Of a stretch of DNA of 14,336 nt, positions 1 to 6,938 are shown piece by piece (the first letter of the stretch is position 1; the number at the start of each line of letters is the position of its first letter). Origin of the DNA: CAYXWH01 sp964468755 (lineage in GTDB: Bacteria > Chloroflexota > Dehalococcoidia > Dehalococcoidales > RBG-16-60-22); assembly GCA_964468755.1 (NCBI GenBank), contig CAYXWH010000047.1, positions 1 through 14,336 of the forward strand, written 5' to 3'. Made by a program: the position numbers and the translations under genes. The notes beneath the pieces were generated by a model. The model worked only from the letters and a program-made list of their open reading frames with translations, did not search any database and had not been told where the DNA came from.

Positions 1-55
1 TTATTGATAGCTCCCCTTTATTTGTTTGAAGGTGGTTTTTGGTGTGCCAGTTGCC
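1..55 (-). other. Intergenic tail after the malic enzyme gene
   Basis: These bases follow the malic enzyme stop codon on the minus strand. No terminator hairpin with a T-run is visible. Read on the minus strand, a purine-rich AAGGGGAG lies about 10 bases from the window edge and could be the Shine-Dalgarno site of another gene starting just outside. If so, the operon continues to the left. This is only a suggestion, because the start codon is not in view. Confidence 0.35.
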
Positions 56-1453
56 TTATATCTCCGGGGGCGCTTCGATACTGGTATCTTCGAAGTAGTC
101 GTCATCCAGCTGCCGCCGGGCAACACCCGACTCCATAGCGGCTCTGGCTACCCCGTGAGCCACAGCCAGGTGTACCCGCGGGTCAATGGCTGAGGGGATA
201 AGCTCCCCTTCGGCGGTGGCGTCGGCAATAGCTATGCTGGCAGCCTTATACATGGCGAAGTTTATCTTGGTGGCCATGGCGTCCAGCGTGCCCCGCCAGA
301 TCCCGGGATAACCCACCAGATTATTCACTGTCCTGCCGTCAACAGCCACCGCCGCCCCCGATTCCAGAGCAAGTTCCGGGTCGATTTCCGGGTACGGGTT
401 GGACAGGGCAAAGATAATTTGCCCCTTTCTCACCATACCGGGTTTTATCAAACCGCTTGCCCCTGAGGTGCCGATGACGATGTCTGTCTTTTGCATGATT
501 TCATCAAGGGTGGACGGGATACCACCGTGCTCGGCATGGCGGTTGATACTCACCTCAGTCCGGGCGGTGCCCATTGCCGGATTGCCGGTGAAACGCAGCA
601 GGAATTTGCCGATAGCGAGACCGGCCGCCCCCAGGCCGATGATACCGACCTTTGCCTGCTCAAGGGGAATGCCGACTCGCTTGCAGACGTTGGTCAGAGC
701 CGCCATTACCACCACGGCGGTGCCCTGCTGGTCATCGTGCATGATCGGAAGGTCTAATTCTTCTTCAAGCCTGTCCTGAATTTGAAAGCACCGCGGCGAG
801 GCAATGTCTTCCAGATGGATGCCCCCGAACGTGGGCGCAATATTCTTTACCGTAGTCACAATTTCATCCGGGTCCGTGGTATTGAGCAGGATGGGTATAC
901 CGCTTACCCCCACCAGATGGTAGAGCAGGGCTGCTTTTCCTTCCATCACCGGCATTCCAGCCACCGGGCCGATGTTACCCAGTCCCAGAATAGCGGTACC
1001 GTCGGTAACGATGGCTACCGAATACGGGATATTGGTATAGGCGCTTTTCCATTCCGGCTGGTTCGAGATTAATTTGCATACCTCGGCTACGCCGGGGGTG
1101 TATACCTTGCTGAGGGTATCAAGGGAATTGATGGGTATGGTATTGACCATTTTAATCTTCCCGTGCTTGTGAAGCTCAAGCACATCATCTCTGACCTGGA
1201 GAACCGAGACATCGTGAAGTCTGGTAACCTCGTTTATCATCTCGGAAAGGTGCTCTTCACTGGGAATGTGGACTTCGATATCCCTGACTGTGTAATGCTG
1301 CCCGATGTGCACGGTGACTATGTTGCCGACGTCGGCGCCAACGTGACCGATGGCAGTGGTCAATTTGCCCAGCGTACCGGGCAGATTGCTGTTTTTAAAG
1401 CGCACGGTTCTGACTATTTTATAGGTTGGATTATCCATCTCAACTGCCCTCAT
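56..1453 (-). CDS. ACT-domain malic enzyme (malate to pyruvate + CO2)
   Basis: A 465-residue cytoplasmic malic enzyme, which oxidatively decarboxylates malate to pyruvate. Residues about 12-88 form an ACT-like regulatory domain (RFKNSNLPGTLGKLTTAIG start). The catalytic part follows: SKVYTPGVA with the expected catalytic Tyr118, MEGKAALL with Lys173, metal-binding LEDIASPRCF (Glu215, Asp216) and HDDQQGTA (Asp240, Asp241), the Rossmann motif GLGAAG (273-278) and SNPYPEI (351-357). The ACT domain suggests allosteric control by a small molecule, perhaps an amino acid. The segment after GLGAAG (about 290-311) is unlike the usual family pattern and shows no acidic residue where NAD-dependent enzymes normally have one, so coenzyme preference is open. 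It follows the lyase gene after 31 bases. Two starts are possible, Met1 and Met6 (position 1438), each with its own GAGGG site. Confidence 0.93.
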   Translation of the reverse strand: MRAVEMDNPTYKIVRTVRFKNSNLPGTLGKLTTAIGHVGADVGNIVTVHIGQHYTVRDIEVHIPSEEHLSEMINEVTRLHDVSVLQVRDDVLELHKHGKIKMVNTIPINSLDTLSKVYTPGVAEVCKLISNQPEWKSAYTNIPYSVAIVTDGTAILGLGNIGPVAGMPVMEGKAALLYHLVGVSGIPILLNTTDPDEIVTTVKNIAPTFGGIHLEDIASPRCFQIQDRLEEELDLPIMHDDQQGTAVVVMAALTNVCKRVGIPLEQAKVGIIGLGAAGLAIGKFLLRFTGNPAMGTARTEVSINRHAEHGGIPSTLDEIMQKTDIVIGTSGASGLIKPGMVRKGQIIFALSNPYPEIDPELALESGAAVAVDGRTVNNLVGYPGIWRGTLDAMATKINFAMYKAASIAIADATAEGELIPSAIDPRVHLAVAHGVARAAMESGVARRQLDDDYFEDTSIEAPPEI

Positions 1454-1484
1454 ATGTTACTGCCCTCTTATACGCGATAGAGTG

Positions 1485-2819
1485 TCAATCTTTCTCCCGT
1501 TGTTGACGGCTCAGGGCTACCATATCCCTTGCCATCCGGGGTGCCAGTCCGATATATTCTTCAGGTTCCAGCATACGGTCGATATCCGCTTCGGTGAAGT
1601 GCTTATTTATCATGCTGTCAGCCAGGAGTAAATCTCTGAAGCTGCTTCCTTCCTGTAGAGCTTTCATGGCATGTTCATAGACTGCCTCGTGAGCGGTCTG
1701 CTTGCCGATTATTTTCCCCAGCTCTATCATTACCGCCTCAGAGAGCAATACTCCTTGCAGAATATCGAGGTTCTTTCTCATTCTTTCCGGATAGACCGTC
1801 ATGTTTTTCGCCATGTTTTCGCCGTAGGTAAGCAAACTGCCCATAATACGGCACAGTTCTTCCAGTGTCTCCCTCTCACCGACGAAATGCTCCAGGTTTC
1901 TCTCGTGGTCGACCACCATGACTTCGGTAATCAGTGAGGCGTGATACCTCACCTTTCGAGCCATCGAAATCATTTGCTCGGAAATCTGGGGGTTAATCTT
2001 GTGGGGCATGGTGGAGGAACCCACAAATCCCTTCTGCCAGGGCTCGCAGACCTCGCCGACTTCGGCAGCCATGAGCAGGTATACCTCCTGAGCGATGCGC
2101 CACAGGGTAGCGGCTATTATCGCCATGAGATTGGCGAACTCAGCCAGCCTGTCCCGCGAGGCGTGCCACGCAATATCGGGGACCCCCAACCCCAGGTCCT
2201 TAGCGAAAAGCTCCATGATTTCGGGCCCCTTCTGACCGAAGGCAGCCATCGTACCCACGGCGCCGGAAAGCTGAGCCACGAATATGCGCTCGCGGCATTC
2301 TTTTAGTCTCTGGATATGTCTCCGGATTTCCCGGGCCCAGATGGCTACCTTGTAACCGAACGTAATGGGAAGAGCCTGAACGGAGTGGGTCCTGCCTACC
2401 ATGATGGTATCAGCGTGCTTTTCCGCCATGGTAAGCAGGTCATCTTCAATTCTTCTCAGGCTGTGGTAGGTTATCTCATGGGCATTCTTGAGCGCCAGCA
2501 CAGTACCCGTATCCATAGTATCCTGAGTAGTTGCCCCCAGGTGGACGTATTCCCCGGCATTTCCTTCAGTGAGAGGGCGGAAAAGGCGGAGTAGAGCTAC
2601 CATCGGATGAGCAATTTGCTGAAATAGTCTCCGGAATTCATTCAGGTCCAGAAGCTCTACTTTCGCTTTGCGGCTTATCTCGTCAGCCACTTCCTGCGGA
2701 ATCATGCCCACCGAAGCTTGTGCCCTGGCCAGACTTGCCTCAATATCCAGCCAGCGCTGGAAGCAGGCCTGCTCACTGAAAACCTGATTCATTACTTTTT
2801 CTGGTGTATCTGGTGTCAT
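1485..2819 (-). CDS. Fumarase/aspartase-superfamily lyase (adenylosuccinate lyase or carboxymuconate cycloisomerase type)
   Basis: A 444-residue member of the superfamily whose enzymes cleave C-N or C-O bonds, usually releasing fumarate, or carry out the reverse-type cycloisomerisation. Visible signatures, numbered from the start chosen here: HLGATTQD (about 93-100), GRTHSVQALP with the expected catalytic His145, SGAVGT (185-190), and the superfamily signature GSSTMPHKINP (267-277) on the loop carrying the catalytic serine. GATTQD and GRTH..QALPITFG look closer to the 3-carboxymuconate cycloisomerase side than to housekeeping PurB, so the substrate is unassigned. The start at 2819 is preferred over an upstream ATG at 2849 because GGAGG stands 7 bases before it, while the upstream ATG has no good site. 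With malic enzyme next in the operon, a fumarate- or C4-acid-yielding role is plausible but unproven. Confidence 0.85.
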   Translation of the reverse strand: MTPDTPEKVMNQVFSEQACFQRWLDIEASLARAQASVGMIPQEVADEISRKAKVELLDLNEFRRLFQQIAHPMVALLRLFRPLTEGNAGEYVHLGATTQDTMDTGTVLALKNAHEITYHSLRRIEDDLLTMAEKHADTIMVGRTHSVQALPITFGYKVAIWAREIRRHIQRLKECRERIFVAQLSGAVGTMAAFGQKGPEIMELFAKDLGLGVPDIAWHASRDRLAEFANLMAIIAATLWRIAQEVYLLMAAEVGEVCEPWQKGFVGSSTMPHKINPQISEQMISMARKVRYHASLITEVMVVDHERNLEHFVGERETLEELCRIMGSLLTYGENMAKNMTVYPERMRKNLDILQGVLLSEAVMIELGKIIGKQTAHEAVYEHAMKALQEGSSFRDLLLADSMINKHFTEADIDRMLEPEEYIGLAPRMARDMVALSRQQREKD

Positions 2820-2826
2820 CGCATTG

Positions 2827-2831
2827 CCTCC
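2827..2831 (-). promoter_or_regulatory. Shine-Dalgarno site that decides the lyase start
   Basis: GGAGG on the minus strand, 7 bases before the ATG at 2817-2819. It makes that codon the likely start rather than the in-frame ATG at 2847-2849, whose upstream bases do not resemble a ribosome binding site. Confidence 0.7.
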
Positions 2832-2852
2832 ATTAAGCTTGCTCCACATCGC

Positions 2853-2935
2853 CGGGTCAAGCTCTTGCCACCCGTGACGATGAGGCTAGATAACCAACCG
2901 GGTATGCCCGCTTGCATGCTAGCTATGCTCTCATC
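2853..2935 (-). promoter_or_regulatory. Putative structured RNA leader upstream of the lyase gene
   Basis: The gap between the amidohydrolase and lyase genes (2820-3000) is the longest here and holds nested inverted repeats. The outer arm is GATGAG (2879-2884) with CTCATC (2930-2935). The middle arm is GCTAG (2885-2889) with CTAGC (2919-2923). An inner hairpin is CGGG-TATG-CCCG (2899-2910). A second element pairs CGGGT (2853-2857) with ACCCG (2870-2874) around CAAG/CTTG. No T-run follows, so it is not an ordinary terminator. It matches no riboswitch class I can name. It could be an attenuator, an RNA-processing site or a ligand-binding leader. The rest of the gap, 2936-3000, shows nothing I can identify; a strong promoter is not evident. 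Confidence 0.4.
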
Positions 2936-3000
2936 AAGCCCCCACCACAAATCAACCTATCCGAAACGGCCATGTCTCAAGCGGTAAGCGAGTTCCGTCA

Positions 3001-4374
3001 TTAACTGCCGGGTATAAGAAATTTGCCATGCCCCGGTTTTCCGGTTACTTCTCCCTCTTCCATAATCACCTTGCCTCTGGAAATGGTATGGGTTACTTTG
3101 CCTTTATTTTTTCTGCCGTGGAAGCCGTTTAACTGACATCTGGTGTAGACCTTATCCGAGGTAATCGTCCATTCCCGGTCCAGGTCACAGATGGTTATAT
3201 CGGCATCGGTTCCCGGAAGAAGTGAGCCCTTGCGAGGGTAGTACCCGAAAATCTTGGCACCGTTTATCGATGTTACCTCAACCAGTCGTTCCATAGTGAT
3301 ATTACCCTTATTAACCTCATTCAGCAACAAGTGGCCGTACCACTCGAGTAGGGGGAGCCCCAGGACGGATTTTAGCGGGTCGTCCAGTATGTACTCTTCT
3401 CTCGCCTGTGGCGCATGGTCGGTGCCGAGGAAGTCTATCGTCCCGTCATTGATGGCGGAAAAGACTTTATCCAGGTCGGTTTCGGCATCCCTGCCAACCT
3501 CCATCCATTCCCCGGTCGGGACATAATACAATGCTGTCGGTGTATTCATGGTAGGCATGACTTCATAACTGGCGACAACATCAATTGCCTTTTCCTTTTT
3601 CGCCCATCGGACCAGGTCGATAAAGCCAGGCTGCCAGCAGTGCATGGCATACCACTTCATCCCGGCTTTCTTGGCCAGGAAATAAAGCTCATAGGCGGCT
3701 CCGCTCATCTCTTCATCGGTATAGAGTAATGAGTGGTAGTTGCTCAGGTTAAATGGTATGCCCTTCCTCTTCATCATTTCCTGGATGTCGTCAAAGAACC
3801 AGTGGTCAAACGGATGGACCGAGCAGTACTTGCCTGTTTTAGCTACTGCTTTAAATGCTTCGTATATTTCCGCGGTGTTTCTGGTGCCGGCCGGCGTGGA
3901 GTAGGGGTAGGCGGCGGTTTTCTGGAAGATCTTAAACCAGGCGGCTCCCGCCGCTGCCAGTTTGGACACCTGCCCGTCTTCATAGCCCAGGGGGCTGGCA
4001 ATAGAATTAAAATCTATCAGCGATTTTTGCTTTCCCAGCTCGACCTGTTGCTGATAGGCTTCCAGTGTGCGGGGTACCGGGTCAGTATTGGGCTGGGGGA
4101 AGACCATGGTTACACCACCGGCGGCCGCGGCCATGGTACCTGTGGTAAAGTCCTCCTTATGAGTATAGCCGGGTTCCCTCAGGTGGCAATGAAAATCAAT
4201 AATGCCGGGAATGACATAGTTCCCATTGGCATCAACGACCGTGGCGGCATCTTCTATTGTACCGGGTTGAGTTACGGCGACAATCTCATCTCCTTTGGCT
4301 GCCACCTCCAGTTCCTTAAACCCTACCTCGGTGTAGACTTTTCCATTTTTAACCAGTAGATCAACTACACTCAT
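3001..4374 (-). CDS. Dihydroorotase-like cyclic amidohydrolase
   Basis: A 457-residue zinc-dependent amidohydrolase of the dihydroorotase/allantoinase/hydantoinase family, which opens cyclic amide or ureide rings. Metal-site residues can be placed: His62 and His64 in FHCHLREPG, the probable carboxylated Lys148 (AAWFKIF), His187, His245 (YAMHCW) and Asp319 in GTDHAP. Arg66 (REPG) and Asn96 (PQPNTDPV) match the residues that hold the substrate carboxylate in dihydroorotases; allantoinases and hydantoinases usually lack the arginine. A substrate with a carboxylate is therefore likely. The family's usual C-terminal part is present (GSLLPGTDADITICDLD). A strong AAGGAGGG lies 6 bases before ATG. 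The neighbours are redox and lyase genes, not pyrimidine biosynthesis genes, so a catabolic role on a dihydroorotate-like ring is more likely than a role as PyrC. Confidence 0.87.
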   Translation of the reverse strand: MSVVDLLVKNGKVYTEVGFKELEVAAKGDEIVAVTQPGTIEDAATVVDANGNYVIPGIIDFHCHLREPGYTHKEDFTTGTMAAAAGGVTMVFPQPNTDPVPRTLEAYQQQVELGKQKSLIDFNSIASPLGYEDGQVSKLAAAGAAWFKIFQKTAAYPYSTPAGTRNTAEIYEAFKAVAKTGKYCSVHPFDHWFFDDIQEMMKRKGIPFNLSNYHSLLYTDEEMSGAAYELYFLAKKAGMKWYAMHCWQPGFIDLVRWAKKEKAIDVVASYEVMPTMNTPTALYYVPTGEWMEVGRDAETDLDKVFSAINDGTIDFLGTDHAPQAREEYILDDPLKSVLGLPLLEWYGHLLLNEVNKGNITMERLVEVTSINGAKIFGYYPRKGSLLPGTDADITICDLDREWTITSDKVYTRCQLNGFHGRKNKGKVTHTISRGKVIMEEGEVTGKPGHGKFLIPGS

Positions 4375-4427
4375 CGTTTTCCCTCCTTACAATTATTAAT
4401 TATGTTTAAGCCTATTTAATGAAGTAT

Positions 4428-4448
4428 CTTGTCTCCTTCCAGGACAAG
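4428..4448 (-). other. Short intergenic hairpin
   Basis: CTTGTC (4428-4433) and GACAAG (4443-4448) form a perfect 6-base-pair stem with a 9-base loop, just after the dehalogenase-like gene in transcription order. No run of T follows on the minus strand, so it is at best a weak pause, processing or mRNA-stability element. The remaining gap down to 4375 is AT-rich and ends in the amidohydrolase ribosome binding site. Confidence 0.3.
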
Positions 4449-4452
4449 TTAC

Positions 4453-5583
4453 CTAATTACCGTTCCAGAAAAACCTGGGATTGTATTGCTTGCCATAGCC
4501 GAATACATCATCCAGCTTGACAAACAGCGGGTCAATCCAGGGTGCGTGTTCAGTCATCCACCGGGCCGTCTGGTGAAGGGGGTTATCCTTCTTGTTGTAG
4601 GGACATACTCGAAGACAAACACCGCAGTTGGTACCAATCTTGGAAAAATATTCACGGCACTTTTCGGCGGCCAAGGGCCACTTAACCACGCCAGCATTAT
4701 TGGAGACACTGGTAACCTCGGCAGTGGGTTCTCCCGAGTATATAGCCTGAGATGGGCATGCCTGGGCACACTTTTTGCAAACGGAGCAGAATTGGGCCAC
4801 GCCAAATTCTATCGGTTTATCAGGCTTAAGCGGCAGGTCAGTGATAACCTTGCACAGTCGCTGCCGGGGACCAAACTGAGGGGTGATGAGCAGTCCCTGC
4901 CGGCTTAGCTCTCCCAGTCCGGCGTCAATAGCCATGGGCACGCTGAGCCCGGTATCGTTGAGCGCCGGGATGGCCCGATAGCCGAGGGTTCTTATGAATT
5001 GTGCCACCGCCCCGACCAGGAACGCCATCTTGGAATAGGTGAGCGAGACTACGGCCTGGTGCAGCGCGCTCGGGGCGGACCTGACCAGGTCGTAGTCCAT
5101 CTCTTTTGCCATTACGATTACATACCGGTAACCCGGGTCAATATCGACGGGTTTACTCTCGCCGGTTTCCGATATGTAGTGATTGGAGTATACCCAGCGC
5201 ATGTCGAGTTTGGCGATACCCACCAGGTCAGCACCAAAATACCGGGCTGCCCGCTTGATGTAGCCAGTCATAATTTCCGGTTCTATTAATTCTGGCTTTG
5301 TCTCCGGCAGCCTTAGATACGGATTGAGCGTCAGCTTCTCCCAGGAGGTGAACGCCCGGTTCGGTTGATTGATGTCAGCCCCCATAGACGACCCGAGGAT
5401 ACCGGAACTGGCGGCAAGCGCATATTCCTTGAGGCTGAAGCCGTTAACGTTCCGTTCAAGGTGCCGCAGCTTGGTTTCAAAGGTTGTCGGGCCGATGTGT
5501 TTCAACAGCGGGTCCCAGTTGGGCCTCATCATCATATTGTTCTTCTGGTCAAACCGCTGATACGAATCTAAAACCGTATACAT
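4453..5583 (-). CDS. Cytoplasmic reductive-dehalogenase-like corrinoid/FeS protein (second copy)
   Basis: A 376-residue RdhA-family protein. Such enzymes use a cobamide and two [4Fe-4S] clusters to reduce substrates such as organohalides. Cluster one is CSVCKKCAQACP (Cys266, 269, 272, 276). Cluster two uses CGVCLRVCP (Cys320, 323, 327) plus an upstream cysteine, probably Cys309. The core reads like a classic RdhA: AQFIRTLGYRAIPALNDTGL, then GLGELSRQGLLITPQFGPR, then DLPLKPDKPIEFGV. Tyr183 lies where family enzymes carry the catalytic tyrosine, and Arg242 is a candidate active-site basic residue. There is no N-terminal twin-arginine signal, unlike respiratory RdhA, and no RdhB anchor gene nearby. 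The QueG-type tRNA enzyme was considered, but its HEAT-repeat tail is absent. AAGGAA lies 6 bases before ATG. The substrate is unknown. Confidence 0.83.
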   Translation of the reverse strand: MYTVLDSYQRFDQKNNMMMRPNWDPLLKHIGPTTFETKLRHLERNVNGFSLKEYALAASSGILGSSMGADINQPNRAFTSWEKLTLNPYLRLPETKPELIEPEIMTGYIKRAARYFGADLVGIAKLDMRWVYSNHYISETGESKPVDIDPGYRYVIVMAKEMDYDLVRSAPSALHQAVVSLTYSKMAFLVGAVAQFIRTLGYRAIPALNDTGLSVPMAIDAGLGELSRQGLLITPQFGPRQRLCKVITDLPLKPDKPIEFGVAQFCSVCKKCAQACPSQAIYSGEPTAEVTSVSNNAGVVKWPLAAEKCREYFSKIGTNCGVCLRVCPYNKKDNPLHQTARWMTEHAPWIDPLFVKLDDVFGYGKQYNPRFFWNGN

Positions 5584-5608
5584 AACTAATTCCTTATGTG
5601 CCGACCCG

Positions 5609-5648
5609 CCGGTAATCGCGCCGGTTTTTTCTTCCCCGTTATTACCGG
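5609..5648 (-). other. Inverted repeat between the M24 and RdhA-like genes
   Basis: CCGGTAAT (5609-5616) and ATTACCGG (5641-5648) form a perfect 8-base-pair inverted repeat around a 24-base loop, starting right after the M24 stop codon. No T-run follows on the minus strand, so a full terminator is unlikely. It may protect or partly attenuate the message between the two halves of the operon. Confidence 0.35.
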
Positions 5649-5649
5649 T

Positions 5650-6900
5650 CTAGGTACCGAAGCAGTAAAGGTCGCGGGAGGTGTGTATTAACGGCTCATG
5701 GCCTTTTTCGGTGATGAGGAATGTCTCTTCACGGTGCACACCACCAATTCCAACCACCGGGGTCGGGATTTCTATCAGTATTACCATACCCGGTTCATAC
5801 GGATGGTCAGCGCCGATATCCATCATCCGCTGGCCTTTTCCGGGCACTCTATTGGCAAAGGGGCCTTCTCTGGCTTCAATACCAATACTGTGAGAGAAGT
5901 AGCCGCCTACGTGATTGAACATCTTCTTTTGCATGCCCGCCATGGCGTCAAAGAGCTGGGATGGTCTGGTCCCGGGGCGTAATATTGATACACCGGCATT
6001 CCAGACTTCATTAAGCCCGTTCCATAGCTCTCTTTGTTCTTTGGAGGGCTCTCCCAGACATCCACAGATGCCGGTATCACCATGATAGCAGTTAACACCA
6101 CAGCCGACATCAATGAGAACCTGGTCACCGAGCTTAAAGGCGTAGTTGGTGGGCGCTGCCCATATGCCGGCGCGCATTCCGCCGGCACAGGTAAAGAAGT
6201 CGAGCCAGCCATCTTCTTTGGCAACAAAGGACCGGTACAGCTTTCTCATCTGAAGCTCGGTAACCCCCGGCCTGATTGCCTTCATCATTTCTTCCAAAGC
6301 TCTCTCGTTGACTTCCGCCGCATATCTCAGCCGTGCCAGCTCATCCGGGGTCTTGATATATCGGATGAAGGCTAACAATTCCCCGCAATCGATAAACTCA
6401 ATCTGCTTGAACTCTTCCCGTAGCGTTTCTTCAGCGTTTGGTGCCAGGTTGGCTAATTCGATGCCGACACGCCCTTTGGTTACCCCGTGTTTCTTCATCA
6501 GCTTGATTAAGGCACTTACCGCGTCCAGCGTGTGGATTTCTTCATTCCGGTAGAGTGCAATCCAGCGCGCTACCTCTTCCGGCTGAGGTGCATATGAATC
6601 CGGTATACGGGTAAATGAGGTGCCATAGATATAGATATCGTCGACATCAAAATGGAAGTTGGTAAACTGGGTAGCTTCACTGAGGCCGTGTATTACCAGC
6701 CCGCGAGCGCCCTCCGGGGTTAACATCGCATAGTTCTGGAACCCCCGGTTCAGGGTAATGCCCCGGTAGGGATAAGCCCCGGGGAGCCACCAGTTTTCGT
6801 AGTCCGTCATGTAGGTAACATTCTCAGGCTGAGTTGCTATCAGGGCGCTGAGATTGTTCTCCTTCATCATAGCCAGCGCTCTTTCTTTATTTAACAGCAT
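5650..6900 (-). CDS. M24 metallopeptidase-family hydrolase (Xaa-Pro peptidase / creatinase fold)
   Basis: A 416-residue protein with a creatinase-like N-terminal domain (about 1-180) and a pita-bread M24 catalytic domain. All five metal ligands of active M24 peptidases are seen: Asp264 (VLIDVG), Asp275 (HGDTG), His337 (FSHSIG), Glu377 (LIEIP) and Glu391 (HREETFLIT). Creatinase itself lost these metals, so this is more likely a metal-dependent enzyme cleaving an Xaa-Pro or related amide bond. The M24 fold is also used by DMSP lyase DddP, so a non-peptidase reaction cannot be excluded. No signal peptide is visible and it should be cytoplasmic. A strong GGAGG lies 8 bases before ATG, and the gene follows the electron-transfer gene by 38 bases. 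Its place between two redox genes suggests it processes the pathway substrate rather than general peptides. Confidence 0.87.
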   Translation of the reverse strand: MLLNKERALAMMKENNLSALIATQPENVTYMTDYENWWLPGAYPYRGITLNRGFQNYAMLTPEGARGLVIHGLSEATQFTNFHFDVDDIYIYGTSFTRIPDSYAPQPEEVARWIALYRNEEIHTLDAVSALIKLMKKHGVTKGRVGIELANLAPNAEETLREEFKQIEFIDCGELLAFIRYIKTPDELARLRYAAEVNERALEEMMKAIRPGVTELQMRKLYRSFVAKEDGWLDFFTCAGGMRAGIWAAPTNYAFKLGDQVLIDVGCGVNCYHGDTGICGCLGEPSKEQRELWNGLNEVWNAGVSILRPGTRPSQLFDAMAGMQKKMFNHVGGYFSHSIGIEAREGPFANRVPGKGQRMMDIGADHPYEPGMVILIEIPTPVVGIGGVHREETFLITEKGHEPLIHTSRDLYCFGT

Positions 6901-6938
6901 TTCCTTTTCCTCCTCTGTTTTGTTTTAGTATCGCATCG

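Noticed and set aside
4453..5583. Epoxyqueuosine reductase (QueG) as the identity of the RdhA-like protein
   Set aside because: The cluster arrangement is shared by both families, but the core sequence reads like RdhA and the HEAT-repeat tail of QueG is absent.
5601..5648. Rho-independent terminator between the M24 and RdhA-like genes
   Set aside because: The T-run in this gap is on the plus strand (5625-5630) and follows only a weak 4-base stem. On the transcribed minus strand no T-run follows the inverted repeat.
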